A stretch of 64,000 nucleotides of DNA from Roseobacter weihaiensis (GCF_020622345.1 NZ_JACNMO010000029.1:1-64000), one strand, 5' to 3'; shown: positions 38,167-47,895, counted from the stretch's first letter. Numbers and translations are program-made. The notes: generated by a model not told the origin, from the sequence alone.

Positions 38167-39714
38167 TCAGGAGAACTTGTTACCCAGTATGCGAGGAGTA
38201 GCCTGCAGTTTTGCGTTGTGCTTGGTGATCCAATCGAGCGTCTGATCGAAAGGCATTGGTTTGCCAATGCCGAACCCTTGAACATGGTCGCAACCGAGCT
38301 GTGCCAGCAGAGCATGCTCTCCAACGCTTTCCACACCTTCTGCAAGTGTTTCTACCTGCAGGCGTTCCGCCATCGTCAGAATGGCGCTGATCATCTTTTG
38401 TTGTTCTGGATCCCGATCTGATTTGATGACAAAAGAGCGATCAATCTTGATCCGGCTGACGGCAAATCGGCGGATAGACGAAATTGATGCATGTCCGGTG
38501 CCAAAGTCGTCAAGGTCGATCCTGCATCCCAGTTTTCCCAACCCGTTGATATTTCTTGTGATCGTATCATCCGGCGCCCCCGCAACAACGGTTTCCAGCA
38601 CTTCTACGGCAAGGCGGTCCGGCGACAGCGAAAAGCGGTCAAGTTCCCATTTTACTTTGTCGACAAGACGTGGGTTGCTCAATTCTGGCCCCGCAAAATT
38701 CACGCCCACCTGCGGGACTGATACGCCGGCGCTATCCCAGGCCTTCAGGGCGGTGAAGGCATGATACATCATCACCTCCGCGAGGCGTTCCAGCATCCCG
38801 GCCTGTTCAATGGCGGGCAGGAATGCACTCGGTGAGACCATACCGCGGTTGGGGTGGTTCCAGCGTGCCAGTGCCTCAAACCCGGTAACGAGACCTGTAT
38901 CCGTCGATATCTGCGGTTGGAACCAAGGCTGAATCTGGCCTTTCTCAAGCGCTGTCGCAACCTCTTCACGCAACTCAGCGCGCGTTTCTGACTTGCGTCG
39001 CATTTCATCAGAATAGGCGCGGATCGCATTTGGGCCGTTGTGTTGCGCCTCCCGCAGGGCATGACCTGCGGCGTCCATCCAAGCCTCGCCGTTTTTCGTG
39101 ATCATGCGCGTTTGCTGGCAAAACCCTACACAACTGGTGACATAGACAGAGATACCATCGATGGCGATTGGTTCTTCCAGGGCGGCCTGCATCCGACCGG
39201 CGAGTTGAATGCACAACTCAAGGTCCAATTGTCTGATTGGGGAAAGGCAAATTGAAAACCGAAAGTCGCCGGTTTGTGCCACAGCATCCCCATCGCGCAT
39301 GACAGCAACCAGCCGTTCGCCAGTCACCGCCACAACACGATCCGCAGCGGCCTGACCATGTTGTTCAATCAGGTCGGCGTGATGGTCGATCTCTATCTGA
39401 AAGGCAACAGACTTCAATCCACTTTCGCGCGCGTCCTTGAACACCTCCTGTACGATTTCCTTGAACCCATCGCGCTGCATCATCCCAATCACGGCATCGC
39501 GGGAAATCGCTTTCATCGGGCGCGGCCCGCCTGCACCCAGTAGGAGATAAAGACCGGGAAAGACAAGCGCAGTGGCGACAAGAGCGGTCTGGCCCCAAGC
39601 CAAGTAAAACCCAAGACAAATGGCGGGTATCAGGGCCAGGCACATCGGGCTTTTCAGGCAGGCTACCGCGAAGATCCGTGATCTGATCCAGCCCTCAGCC
39701 ATTTTCTTAAACAT
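38167..39714 (-). CDS. EAL-domain c-di-GMP phosphodiesterase with degenerate GGDEF
   Basis: The 515-residue product has two N-terminal hydrophobic helices, a GGDEF-type domain in which the active loop reads TGDFRF (so no cyclase activity is expected), and a C-terminal EAL domain. The EAL domain keeps the metal and catalytic motifs (EALARWN, VEVLET, DLDDFGTGHASIS, KIDRSFV, AEGVES), so hydrolysis of c-di-GMP is likely. ATG 39714 gives MFKKMAEGW; a longer start at 39759 lacks support. Confidence 0.88.
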   Translation of the reverse strand: MFKKMAEGWIRSRIFAVACLKSPMCLALIPAICLGFYLAWGQTALVATALVFPGLYLLLGAGGPRPMKAISRDAVIGMMQRDGFKEIVQEVFKDARESGLKSVAFQIEIDHHADLIEQHGQAAADRVVAVTGERLVAVMRDGDAVAQTGDFRFSICLSPIRQLDLELCIQLAGRMQAALEEPIAIDGISVYVTSCVGFCQQTRMITKNGEAWMDAAGHALREAQHNGPNAIRAYSDEMRRKSETRAELREEVATALEKGQIQPWFQPQISTDTGLVTGFEALARWNHPNRGMVSPSAFLPAIEQAGMLERLAEVMMYHAFTALKAWDSAGVSVPQVGVNFAGPELSNPRLVDKVKWELDRFSLSPDRLAVEVLETVVAGAPDDTITRNINGLGKLGCRIDLDDFGTGHASISSIRRFAVSRIKIDRSFVIKSDRDPEQQKMISAILTMAERLQVETLAEGVESVGEHALLAQLGCDHVQGFGIGKPMPFDQTLDWITKHNAKLQATPRILGNKFS

Positions 39715-39833
39715 CACGGTTCCCTCGTAAGCACATCGCTGGCAGAAACTACCACGCAAAAACTAGTCTCTAAGAGGTGATGTCTCGGTTAACGGCCAGA
39801 AGATTTCTTGCTCTGACTTAGATAAAACTTGAA

Positions 39834-40658
39834 CTATTTGAGCGACAGAGCCGCAAAATCGAAAAGCTTGGGGTCCAGAAGATGCGAGGGCCGTGCGTTT
39901 GTTAAGGCCCGGAACATAACCTGTCTGCGACCGGGGCTGTTTTTCTCCCAGGCGTCCAGGATCGCCTTGACTTGCTGACGTTGTAACCCGTCCTGACTGC
40001 CGCAGAGATCGCAGGGAATGATGGGATACTCCATTGCTTGCGCAAACTTTTCGCAATCAATCTCAGCGACATGTGCCAAGGGACGGTACAAAAACAAATC
40101 CCCCTCTTCATTGACCAGCTTAGGTGGCATCGTGGACAGCCGACCGCCATGAAACAGATTCATGAAAAAAGTTTCCAGAATGTCATCACGGTGATGGCCC
40201 AGCACCACCGCAGAGCAGCCTTCCTCGCGGGCGATGCGGTAGAGATGTCCGCGCCGCAGACGTGAGCAGAGCGCGCAAAAAGTCCGCCCCTGCGGGATCT
40301 TATCCATGACGATTGAATAGGTGTCCTGATATTCGATCCGGTGCGGGACCTGCATCTTCTGCAGAAACGCCGGCAGCACTTTTCCGGGAAAACCGGGTTG
40401 ACCCTGGTCCAGATTGCACGCCAGCAGATCGACGGGGAGCAACCCGCGCCATTTCAATTCGTACAAAACCGCCAGCAGGGTGTAGCTGTCTTTGCCCCCC
40501 GACAGACACACCAGCCAGCGTGCGTCCCTTTCGATCATGCCGTAGTGCTCAATGGCTTCGCGCACTGATCGCACGATGCGTTTGCGCAGCTTGCGAAACT
40601 CGGTTGTTTTTGGCGCACCGGAAAAGAGCGGGTGAATGTCGTCGTTGGAATCCAGCAT
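39834..40658 (-). CDS. ttcA: tRNA 2-thiocytidine biosynthesis protein TtcA
   Basis: TtcA thiolates C32 of tRNA using an Fe-S cluster and ATP. The 274-residue product has the PP-loop [12 protein letters not shown] and the two CxxC pairs ([10 protein letters not shown] and CDLCGSQ). The ATG at 40658 ([12 protein letters not shown]) is preferred over a longer reading that runs antisense through the neighbouring lipoprotein gene. Confidence 0.94.
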   Translation of the reverse strand: MLDSNDDIHPLFSGAPKTTEFRKLRKRIVRSVREAIEHYGMIERDARWLVCLSGGKDSYTLLAVLYELKWRGLLPVDLLACNLDQGQPGFPGKVLPAFLQKMQVPHRIEYQDTYSIVMDKIPQGRTFCALCSRLRRGHLYRIAREEGCSAVVLGHHRDDILETFFMNLFHGGRLSTMPPKLVNEEGDLFLYRPLAHVAEIDCEKFAQAMEYPIIPCDLCGSQDGLQRQQVKAILDAWEKNSPGRRQVMFRALTNARPSHLLDPKLFDFAALSLK

Positions 40659-40757
40659 GATCGGGTCCTGCGATAGAGTTGCCTCTCTATAGTCCCAGAT
40701 GATGTGAACCAAAAGCCCGATGCCCGCGTATCTTTCCCAAAAAGGGAATTGAAGGAC

Positions 40758-41285
40758 ATGCGTTTCGTGGTGGCGGTTTTGGTGGGGTTTGTTCTGGCGG
40801 GATGCGTTGGCAAACCGTCGCTTGACGACCCAAAGTTGTCTGATCGCGAATTCAATCTGGAGGAGTTCTTTGAAGGGCAGATTGTCGCCACCGGTCAGTT
40901 CCAAGATGTATTTGGCACGGTCAGGCGTCGGTTTGATGTGGTGATCGAGGGGACCTGGGACGGCGAGACGTTGCGGTTGGTCGAGGATTTTTCTTATGCG
41001 GACGGGACATTCGAGCAACGCATCTGGACGTTGCAGAAAACAGGGCCGCAAAGCTGGCGCGGAACGGCCCCTGGTGTGATCGGTGAGGCTGAGGGTGTTG
41101 AGGACGGGGATAGTTTCAACTGGAAATACCAGATTGATTTGCCGGTACCCGATGGCACGTTGCGCGTCCGTTTCGACGACTGGATGTGGCAGTTGAACGA
41201 CACGCAGGTGTTGAACCGTGCCTATATGAAAAAGTTCGGTGTCGATATCGGTGAAGTCATCATTCTGTTTGACAAGAAGTCCTGA
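40758..41285 (+). CDS. DUF3833 family lipoprotein
   Basis: The 175-residue product starts at ATG 40758 after GAAGGA and has a lipobox LAGC with the lipidated Cys near residue 16. The mature domain contains [17 protein letters not shown] and [20 protein letters not shown], as in DUF3833 proteins. The function is unknown. It is divergent from ttcA and convergent with yidD. Confidence 0.82.
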   Translation: MRFVVAVLVGFVLAGCVGKPSLDDPKLSDREFNLEEFFEGQIVATGQFQDVFGTVRRRFDVVIEGTWDGETLRLVEDFSYADGTFEQRIWTLQKTGPQSWRGTAPGVIGEAEGVEDGDSFNWKYQIDLPVPDGTLRVRFDDWMWQLNDTQVLNRAYMKKFGVDIGEVIILFDKKS

Positions 41286-41300
41286 TCGCCGAACTAGACC

Positions 41301-41537
41301 CTAGTCTGGAGGGAGCCGGTCGGGCACCGGGTCATACCCGCTGTTGCCCCATGGATGACATCGGCAGAGACGACGGACCGTGAGCCATCCGCCGCGCCAC
41401 GCCCCATGCTTTTCCAGCGCTTCCAGCGCATAGACACTGCAGGTCGGCTGGTAGCGGCAATTATGTCCGACCCAGGGGCTGAAGAGCACACGGTAGAGGC
41501 GGACGGGCAGGGCCAGCAGGTGGGCCAGAGGCGTCAT
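41301..41537 (-). CDS. yidD: Membrane protein insertion efficiency factor YidD
   Basis: The 78-residue product has the family pattern [37 protein letters not shown] and RLCRCHPW, with the three conserved cysteines. It overlaps rnpA by 4 bp. Confidence 0.95.
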   Translation of the reverse strand: MTPLAHLLALPVRLYRVLFSPWVGHNCRYQPTCSVYALEALEKHGAWRGGWLTVRRLCRCHPWGNSGYDPVPDRLPPD

Positions 41538-41947
41538 TGGGTCCGATCATGGAGTTTTGCGAGCGACCGTATCAGGTCAGCGCGCAGATCACAAAAAGCG
41601 CGAGAGGCCGTGACCTTTGCACGACCGATCAGCACATAGTCCATGCCCTCGCGCCCATGTTCTGGCAGCACCAGCCGGGCGATTTCGCGCAGACGGCGTT
41701 TTGCCCGATTGCGCGCGACCGCGTTGCCAACCTTCTTTGAGCAGGTAACGCCGATGCGAATGCCCTCTGCCTCGCCAGCAGACCGCGCCCGCATTTGCAG
41801 AACGAAACCGGGTGTTACAACGCGCGGCGCGCGGGCGGCGCGCAAAAAGTCGACGCGTTTGGTAAGCGTGCTTAAACACAAAGAAGCCGCAGCAGGCGGG
41901 GTCCCGTCGGCAGCGGTGCCGTTGGGAAGAGCTTGCGGCGGCGTCAT
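41534..41947 (-). CDS. rnpA: Ribonuclease P protein component
   Basis: RnpA binds the RNase P RNA and tRNA precursor 5' leaders. The 137-residue product has [11 protein letters not shown] and the RNR motif in [15 protein letters not shown]. The ATG at 41947 is one of several possible starts; the first 30 residues are not conserved, so the true start may lie further in. It lies between rpmH and yidD. Confidence 0.93.
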   Translation of the reverse strand: MTPPQALPNGTAADGTPPAAASLCLSTLTKRVDFLRAARAPRVVTPGFVLQMRARSAGEAEGIRIGVTCSKKVGNAVARNRAKRRLREIARLVLPEHGREGMDYVLIGRAKVTASRAFCDLRADLIRSLAKLHDRTQ

Positions 41948-41972
41948 GTCTGGCAGACCACGGGGGGTCAGC

Positions 41973-42107
41973 TTACGCGCTGAGGGATTTCCGGCCCTGC
42001 GCGCGGCGTGCATTGATGATCTTGCGGCCCGCTTTTGTGGCCATGCGCGCGCGGAAACCGTGACGCCGCTTGCGCACGAGGTTCGAGGGTTGATAGGTGC
42101 GTTTCAT
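41973..42107 (-). CDS. rpmH: 50S ribosomal protein L34
   Basis: The 44-residue product starts [19 protein letters not shown] and has the [15 protein letters not shown] tail. It is the first gene of the rpmH-rnpA-yidD group. Confidence 0.97.
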   Translation of the reverse strand: MKRTYQPSNLVRKRRHGFRARMATKAGRKIINARRAQGRKSLSA

Positions 42108-42409
42108 CGCTCCGTCTCCATACTGGGCTTCGGACAAAGGCGGAATCGGCCGATGTCCGGTCATATTCGAAGCCCGTGCTCTAAAGCGCATCCCGCCGCA
42201 AGTCAAACCCCCTTGGGCCGCAAAATGCACTGTTTTGCAATATTTGCCGCATAATCTCCCGGTGGATGTTTCAGGAACCGCCCGGACATAGGGTAAAAGC
42301 CAGCCTTTGCGTCACAGGCGTTCAAGGGCGCGTGATCCCCCTATCGCGCGCACCGCGCAGCCGTCATGTAATGTGTCAATTGCAACCCCTGCCCGGAAAG
42401 GCGACAGTG
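42108..42409. other. Divergent promoter region rpmH/TVP38 gene
   Basis: This 302-bp gap must carry promoters for both directions. No gene, repeat or unmistakable promoter box was found. Confidence 0.3.
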
Positions 42410-43141
42410 ATGTCAGACATGACCCAAACCGAAAAACCAGGCTGGATGCGCCGGCTGCCTCTTTTTGTCATTCTGGCGGTCGCGGCCATCGGGGCCTTCG
42501 CGCTCAAGGATTACTTTACCTTTGAAGCCTTGCGCGACAATCGCGAAACCCTGATTTCCTTACGTGACAACAATCTGATCTTGGCAGTGTCGGTTTTTGT
42601 CCTGGCCTATATCGTGATCGTTGCGTTTTCCCTGCCGGGCGCGCTGATTGCAACGCTCACGGGGGGGTTCTTGTTCGGAACCCTCGGGGGCTCGCTGCTC
42701 AGCGTGACAGCGGCCACCATCGGGGCCACGGTGATCTTTCTCGCCGCGCGTCACGGGTTCGGCGAACGGTTGAAGGAGCGGATGGATGCCTCTGCCGGGA
42801 CCGTCGGCAAGATCAAAAAGGGGATCGATGAAAACCAGTGGTCGATGCTGTTTTTCATGCGGCTCGTGCCTGTTGTCCCGTTCTTTGTCGCGAACCTTGT
42901 GCCCGCGTTCCTTGCGGTGCCTGTGTACCGCTATGTGGTCTCAACCTTCCTCGGGATCATTCCCGGCTCGCTTGTCTATTCTTCGGTCGGGGCGGGCCTG
43001 GGGGAGGTTTTCGCCCGCGGTGAGACGCCGAACCTTGGCCTGATCTTTGAACCTCACATCCTGCTGCCGATCCTGGGGCTGAGCCTGCTGTCGGTGATGC
43101 CGGTCCTCGTCAAAGCCATCACCGGCAAGAAAGACCTGTAA
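42410..43141 (+). CDS. TVP38/TMEM64 family membrane protein
   Basis: The 243-residue product has five to six hydrophobic helices and the SNARE-associated (VTT) domain region GALIATLTGGFLFGTLGGSLLSVTAATIGATVIFLAARHGFG, followed by FFMRLVPVVPFFVANLVPAFLAVP. VTT proteins are lipid scramblase-like. Start ATG 42410 follows AAAGGCGAC. The next gene, a flavin reductase, begins 1 bp after the stop, a pairing common in alphaproteobacteria. Confidence 0.88.
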   Translation: MSDMTQTEKPGWMRRLPLFVILAVAAIGAFALKDYFTFEALRDNRETLISLRDNNLILAVSVFVLAYIVIVAFSLPGALIATLTGGFLFGTLGGSLLSVTAATIGATVIFLAARHGFGERLKERMDASAGTVGKIKKGIDENQWSMLFFMRLVPVVPFFVANLVPAFLAVPVYRYVVSTFLGIIPGSLVYSSVGAGLGEVFARGETPNLGLIFEPHILLPILGLSLLSVMPVLVKAITGKKDL

Positions 43142-43142
43142 C

Positions 43143-44561
43143 ATGAAACGTTTGAAAACAGATGTCCTGATCCTTGGTGCGGGATCGGGCGGATTATCGG
43201 TGGCCGCAGGCGCGGCACAGATGGGGGCGGATGTGGTCCTACTTGAAGGCCACAAAATGGGCGGTGACTGTCTGAACTACGGCTGCGTTCCCTCCAAGGC
43301 GCTGATTGCAAGTGGCAAGGCGGCCTACGCCCAACAGCATGCCGGTCAATACGGCGTGGCGGATGCGCCCGGTGCCGCGGATTACGCCGCCGCCAAGGAT
43401 CACGTGCAGGAGGTGATTGCCCAGATTGCACCCGTTGACAGTCAGGAACGCTTCGAGGGTTTTGGCGTCACGGTGATCCGGGAATTCGGTCACTTTATCT
43501 CTCCGACCGAAGTGCAGGCTGGCAAGACCGTCATCACCGCCCGACGGATCGTGATCGCCACGGGCTCCTCGCCGCTTGTCCCGCCGATCCCCGGTCTCGA
43601 TCAAGTCCCGTTCGAGACCAACGAGACACTGTTCGAACTGCGCGAAAAACCCGACCACCTGCTGATCGTCGGCGGCGGACCCATCGGGATGGAGATGGCG
43701 CAGGCGCATATTCGCCTCGGCTCCAAGGTGACGGTGATCGAAGGCGCCAAGGCGCTTGGCAAGGATGACCCGGAACTGGCCACAGTGGTGCTGGACAGCC
43801 TGCGCGACGAAGGCGTTGTCATCGAGGAAGATGCCAAGGCCGCCGAGATCAAGGGCAAAGCGGGCGCGATCGAAGTGCTGACCGAGGACGGCCGGTCGAT
43901 CAAGGGCTCGCATCTGCTGATGGCGGTGGGGCGCAAGGCCAATATCGACAAGCTGGGGTTGGCGGCCGCAGGCGTCAAGACTAGGGGCAACGGGATCGAG
44001 GTGGATGCGGGCCTGCGGACAACCAATCGCAAGGTCTATGCCATCGGTGACGTCGCGGGGGGCCTGCAGTTCACCCATGTGGCGGGCTACCACGCCGGGG
44101 TGATTATCCGCTCCATGCTCTTTGGTCTGCCTTCCAAAGCCAGGACAGCCCATATTCCCTGGGCCACTTATACCGATCCGGAGCTGGCGCAGGTCGGCCT
44201 CACCGAGGCGCAGGCCAGGAAAGAGCATGGCATAAATCTGGAGGTTGTGCGCTTTCATTACGAACACAACGACCGCGCCATTGCCGAGCGCAAGACCAAG
44301 GGCTTCATCAAGGTGATGGTCTACAAAGGGCGGCCTGTCGGCGCGTCGATTGTCGGCTATCAGGCGGGTGAGCTTATCAACCTCTGGGCGCTGGCGCTGG
44401 CCAACAGAATGAAGATGAGCCAGATCGCCGCCATGGTCGCCCCTTACCCGACGATCGGAGAGGTTAACAAGCGCGCGGCAGGGGCCTATTTCAGCCCGCG
44501 GCTTTTTGAAAATCCGACCGTGAAAAGAGTTGTAGGGCTTGTCCAGCGCTTTGTCCCGTGA
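43143..44561 (+). CDS. FAD-dependent disulfide oxidoreductase, mercuric reductase-like
   Basis: The 472-residue product has the FAD dinucleotide motif LGAGSGGLSVAAGA, the redox-active pair GGDCLNYGCVPSK, the NAD(P) motif IVGGGPIGMEMAQ and the second FAD motif YAIGDVAGG. In lipoamide dehydrogenase and glutathione reductase the C-terminal interface has His-Pro-Thr; here it reads APYPTIGE, with Tyr in place of the catalytic His, as in some mercuric reductase-like proteins. The substrate is unknown. It is coupled to the TVP38 gene. Confidence 0.87.
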   Translation: MKRLKTDVLILGAGSGGLSVAAGAAQMGADVVLLEGHKMGGDCLNYGCVPSKALIASGKAAYAQQHAGQYGVADAPGAADYAAAKDHVQEVIAQIAPVDSQERFEGFGVTVIREFGHFISPTEVQAGKTVITARRIVIATGSSPLVPPIPGLDQVPFETNETLFELREKPDHLLIVGGGPIGMEMAQAHIRLGSKVTVIEGAKALGKDDPELATVVLDSLRDEGVVIEEDAKAAEIKGKAGAIEVLTEDGRSIKGSHLLMAVGRKANIDKLGLAAAGVKTRGNGIEVDAGLRTTNRKVYAIGDVAGGLQFTHVAGYHAGVIIRSMLFGLPSKARTAHIPWATYTDPELAQVGLTEAQARKEHGINLEVVRFHYEHNDRAIAERKTKGFIKVMVYKGRPVGASIVGYQAGELINLWALALANRMKMSQIAAMVAPYPTIGEVNKRAAGAYFSPRLFENPTVKRVVGLVQRFVP

Positions 44562-44572
44562 AACGCTGAGAC

Positions 44573-45985
44573 ATGTTTAATTCGCTTTCAGGTCGGCTGC
44601 TTATCCTGACAACCATCTTCGTGATGATTGCAGAGGTGCTGATCTTTGTGCCCTCCATCGCGCGGTTCCGCGAAGACTATCTGACCAACCGGCTGGAGCG
44701 GGCGCAGATTGCCTCGCTGGCGCTGCTGGCGGACGATATGATCGACAGCGACCTTGAAAACGAGCTGCTGGAGAACGCAGGCGTCTTCAACGTGGTTCTG
44801 CGACGCGACCAGGTCCGGCAACTTATGCTATCGTCCGAAATGCCGCAGCCTATCGCCGCGACCTATGACATGCGGGAGAACAACGCGGTCGTGCTTATTC
44901 GGGATGCGCTCAGCCGTCTTGTCTCGCCACAAAACGAGGTGATCCGGGTGATGGGTGCGCCAGTGCGTGACGCTGGATTGCTGATCGAGATCACCATGGA
45001 GACCGCCCCCTTGAGGATGGCGATGATCGACTATGGCATTCGCATTCTGATCCTGTCGGCGGTCATCTCGATCATCACGGCGGTGTTGCTGTTCATCGCG
45101 ATCCGCGCCTTGTTGCTGAAGCCGATCAAGCGGGTGGTGGGGCACATGCAGAACTACGCCGCCGCCCCAGAGGACGCGCGCCGCATCATCACCCCGACGG
45201 CCAGTGTCACGGAGTTGCGCGAGGCCGAGGATGCGTTGCAAAAGCTTGAAACGGATCTGACGCAGGCGCTGCGGCAAAAGGATCGCCTGGCACAGCTTGG
45301 CAGTGCGGTCAGCAAGATCAGCCATGACTTGCGCAACATTCTGACCTCGGCGCAGCTGTTCACGGACCGGATCGAGATGAGCGAGGACCCCACCGTCAAG
45401 CGGATGGCCCCCAAGCTTGTCGGTTCCATCACCCGGGCGGTGCATCTTTGCGAAAGCACACTGGCGTTCGGCAAGGCCGAAGAACCGAGCCCCACGTTGA
45501 CCATGGTGCAGTTGCGGGATCTTGCGGATGAGGTCATCGAGGGCGAGATTTTGGCGATTGGTGATTTCGAACTCGATATCAGTTGTGATGTGCCCTTGAT
45601 GATGGCCGTGCGCGCCGACCCGGAACAGCTCTACCGCGTGATTGCCAATCTGGTGCGCAATGCCCGGCAGGCGATTGTGGCGACCGGACAACCCGGCGAG
45701 ATTTGCCTGGCAGCTTTTGAAGATGAAGACGCGTGGTGGATCAGTATCAGCGACACTGGTCCTGGATTGCCACTGAAGGCGCGCGAGTTTTTGTTCACGC
45801 CGTTTCAGGGCGGGGCGCGAAAGGGGGGCTCTGGATTAGGGCTCGCGATCTCGGCCGAGCTGATCCGCGGGCATGGCGGAACGCTGGAACTGACGGAAAC
45901 CGGCGACAACGGGACACGATTTACGATCTGCTTGCCCAAGGGCGATGGTACAATGCCCGCCCGGACAGGCGCTGCGGTCGCATAG
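44573..45985 (+). CDS. Sensor histidine kinase
   Basis: The 470-residue product has a first helix (residues 8-28), a periplasmic sensor of about 130 residues, a second helix near residues 160-180, a HAMP-like linker, the phosphoacceptor His near residue 250 in SKISHDLRN, and a HATPase domain with NLVRNARQAI (N box), DTGPGL (G1) and GSGLGLAI (G2). No response regulator gene is adjacent, so its partner lies elsewhere. It ends the three-gene run with the TVP38 and reductase genes. Confidence 0.9.
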   Translation: MFNSLSGRLLILTTIFVMIAEVLIFVPSIARFREDYLTNRLERAQIASLALLADDMIDSDLENELLENAGVFNVVLRRDQVRQLMLSSEMPQPIAATYDMRENNAVVLIRDALSRLVSPQNEVIRVMGAPVRDAGLLIEITMETAPLRMAMIDYGIRILILSAVISIITAVLLFIAIRALLLKPIKRVVGHMQNYAAAPEDARRIITPTASVTELREAEDALQKLETDLTQALRQKDRLAQLGSAVSKISHDLRNILTSAQLFTDRIEMSEDPTVKRMAPKLVGSITRAVHLCESTLAFGKAEEPSPTLTMVQLRDLADEVIEGEILAIGDFELDISCDVPLMMAVRADPEQLYRVIANLVRNARQAIVATGQPGEICLAAFEDEDAWWISISDTGPGLPLKAREFLFTPFQGGARKGGSGLGLAISAELIRGHGGTLELTETGDNGTRFTICLPKGDGTMPARTGAAVA

Positions 45986-46113
45986 GGCGCCTGTAGGGGG
46001 CATGCCGTCGCGATCCAGGACAGGCTGGCTGAGAGCCGTTTTCCTATTTCCCCGATAAATTCGCGTCTTTAGGCTTGCATAAGAAGCCTCTCAGCACTAA
46101 ACCCCGGCGCAGT

Positions 46114-46190
46114 GGACCGATAGCTCAGCTGGATAGAGTACTTGACTACGAATCAAGGGGTCGGGGGTTCGAATCCTCCTCGGTCCGCCA
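46114..46190 (+). tRNA. tRNA-Arg(ACG)
   Basis: Acceptor stem GGACCGA/TCGGTCC, D-arm TAGCTCAGCTGGATAGAG, anticodon stem CTTGA/TCAAG with loop CTACGAA (anticodon ACG, read as ICG after deamination), T-arm GGGGGTTCGAATCCTCC, discriminator G and encoded CCA. The transposon-like element starts 9 bp after the CCA, so this tRNA is the probable attachment landmark. Confidence 0.97.
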
Positions 46191-46193
46191 CTT

Positions 46194-46664
46194 AATCTCT
46201 GTCGAACGTCAGATGACTTTGACCTTTGCGTCATAAACTGACCTGATCCGCTGCCACGGCCCATTTGGGTTGTTTCGTTTGATCCCGTTTCCCAGCCGGA
46301 AAATCGGGGGCGATTTGAAGGTCAGACGGCGCAGCCGCCTGTTCCTGCAAATCTGCCACGTGGCGAACGCGGAAGGGGGCGAGACAGGACAAATCGACGA
46401 GGTTGGTGCGGCCCGCAGCGGAGCGAGGACACGGCCTTGTCTATTTGTCTTGTCCGAGGGGGAGGGCGGCGCCCTCACCCTGACGGCGCAGGGCGTTTGG
46501 CTTGCCCAAATCCCCTAAGCCAAAGAAAGAGAAGCGACGCGGGACTGGCCGCGTCTCAGTTCAGTGATCGGTGACGGATGAAGAGCCATCGTTGATGCGT
46601 CGCCCGACGACGGCGTCGGGAGAGCCCAATGACAGTGATGCGCAGATAGCGCCCTTTGCAAAGT
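46194..46664 (+). repeat. 470-bp repeat, copy 1 (inverted partner at 58700-59169)
   Basis: The segment from AATCTCTGTCGAACG to the TTTGCAAAGT motif is nearly identical, in reverse complement, to 58700-59169, with a few substitutions and about one indel. It covers the left end of the 46200 transposon, the conserved stem-loop and two perfect hairpins (46536-46555 and 46603-46620). Short frames within it exist in both copies but look like by-products of structure, not genes. Confidence 0.9.
46383..46454 (+). ncRNA. Candidate structured RNA/DNA element, copy A
   Basis: A 12-bp stem (46383-46394 with 46443-46454, one wobble) encloses a 48-nt loop containing GGTGCGGCCCGCAG and GAGGACACGGCC and ending in TTGTCT. 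Within the loop GACA/TGTC can pair. It lies 183 bp inside the TGT end. The same loop, with a stem of unrelated sequence, is found at 49939-50012. A GAGGGCG/CGCCCTC hairpin (46462-46476) and the box TCCCCTAAGCC follow downstream. The transcribed strand is not known. Confidence 0.6.
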
Positions 46665-46716
46665 CGCGGCATCTGCCAGTCGGATGGCATTCCAATGCTG
46701 CACGAGCAACGAATGG

Positions 46717-46812
46717 AGCAGACCTTCGCCGCAGGTGCAGCCACCAAACGTCCCCGAACTGGAAGTCGGCGGGACTCTGCTGCCCTGCGTGGGCTAAGCT
46801 CGAAGGTCTGCT
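46717..46812. repeat. 96-nt element bounded by 12-bp perfect inverted repeats
   Basis: AGCAGACCTTCG (46717-46728) and CGAAGGTCTGCT (46801-46812) are exact reverse complements enclosing 72 nt. Outer ATGG/CCAT can extend the pairing. It overlaps the 3' end of the SDR gene. Its length and form resemble two other elements at 47801-47895 and 48606-48702. Confidence 0.6.
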
Positions 46813-47690
46813 ATCCATCGGGAGGTCGGTTCGGCGAAGTCAATGAATCGTGGTTGCCAGCAAACGGCAGACTGCAGTTTCCGCGCCGACATTTGCTGAT
46901 CGAGGGTCGGGCCTTTCGCCCACGTCCCGTTCTCTTTCACAGCCTCATCCACGGTCCGGATCACAGGTTCTGTTGGAGACCCGAAGGCTTCGGAGATGAC
47001 GGAAGTGATCCTGCCAACGGTGACACCTTCTTCAGCAACCGCATTGAAGTACCCCACAAGGTCAGAGCGTTCCACGAGGTCGCAATAGGCTCGGGCTAAA
47101 TCTGAGCTTTCGATGAGGGGCCAGCGCGTCGCCAGACTCCCCCAGATTTCAATTCTTTGACCGGTCTTCGCAGCGGACAAGAAGCGAAAGAACACTCCAC
47201 CGTCTCGCGTGTCATATACCATCGCCGGATGGACAATCGCCGTGCGCAGTTGAGGCGCGTCGAGGAGCATCTGGGCATGCGTAACCATCCAAGAAAACGC
47301 GGGAAGAGGGTTAAATGGTCGGTCTTCCATTGCGATCTCGTCGCCAGTTTCACCGTAGAGCCAGCATCCCCCAGTATAGATTAGGCGGGTCGGGGCGCTC
47401 CGAGTTTCTGCCGCCTGCGCCAAGGCTTTCATCGCTTTGGCGTCCACATCGCCCATATCTTCACCAAACGTCGCAGCAGCCTGAATGATCGCGTCGGATG
47501 AGACAGCCACATCTGCCCAGCTATTAGGTTCTGTAAGGTTGCCTCTGAAAGGCGTCGCGCCAGCGGACATGAGTAGTTTGTCGGACTTTTCCGAGCGGCT
47601 TAAAGCCAAAACTTGATGGTTTCGGCTTACCAGTTCCGCAACGACAGCCGTTCCGATTGTACCTGTACCACCCAATATGAATACTTGCAC
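46794..47690 (-). CDS. NAD(P)-dependent epimerase/dehydratase (extended SDR)
   Basis: The 298-residue product starts with the Rossmann motif FILGGTGTIGTAVV and keeps the SDR N-terminal strand-turn pattern. The active-site Tyr of the YxxxK motif is not clear: the region around GGCWLYGETGDE and WMVTHAQMLL replaces it, so it may be an atypical NmrA/epimerase-like member. The GTG at 47690 is chosen because GGAGG lies at the right distance; a TTG eight codons upstream is less likely. It is cargo of the 46200-49751 element. Confidence 0.8.
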   Translation of the reverse strand: MQVFILGGTGTIGTAVVAELVSRNHQVLALSRSEKSDKLLMSAGATPFRGNLTEPNSWADVAVSSDAIIQAAATFGEDMGDVDAKAMKALAQAAETRSAPTRLIYTGGCWLYGETGDEIAMEDRPFNPLPAFSWMVTHAQMLLDAPQLRTAIVHPAMVYDTRDGGVFFRFLSAAKTGQRIEIWGSLATRWPLIESSDLARAYCDLVERSDLVGYFNAVAEEGVTVGRITSVISEAFGSPTEPVIRTVDEAVKENGTWAKGPTLDQQMSARKLQSAVCWQPRFIDFAEPTSRWIADLRA

Positions 47691-47800
47691 CAATTGTCCT
47701 CCAACTCGAGACAAATCGAACGTTTACAACCTCAACCTAGGTTGAGATCAAGCACTAATTTTACAGAAACGGACCTTCGCGCGCGCCGCAGCATTCGGAG

Positions 47801-47895
47801 GTTTGGGCTCACTGCCGCCTTGCGGCGGTGCAGTAGCGGTGTTGCGGCGAAACCCGTGGAAGAGATCCCCGCCTGATGACACAGCCAGCCCAAAC
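47801..47895. repeat. 95-nt palindromic repeat R1
   Basis: GTTTGGGCT and AGCCCAAAC close a 95-nt unit. The interior shares GGGCTCACTGCCG-CTTGCGGCGGTGC with the unit at 48606-48702. R1 and R2 lie on either side of the deaminase-like gene, like the borders of a cassette. Confidence 0.6.

Noticed and set aside
39834-41051. Long version of TtcA starting at 41051
   Set aside because: The extra 131 codons run antisense through the DUF3833 lipoprotein gene and do not resemble TtcA; the ATG at 40658 gives the normal family start.
46114-46200. Phage-type integrative island using the tRNA-Arg 3' end as attB
   Set aside because: No tyrosine integrase gene and no second copy of the tRNA 3' end were found in the window; TGT/ACA ends with a 5-bp repeat explain the junction better.
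46209-46518. Pairs of 80-90-codon frames on both strands of the 470-bp repeat, also present in copy 2
   Set aside because: The same bases form the conserved stem-loop and hairpins. The frames diverge at their ends between copies, and neither strand has a good ribosome site.
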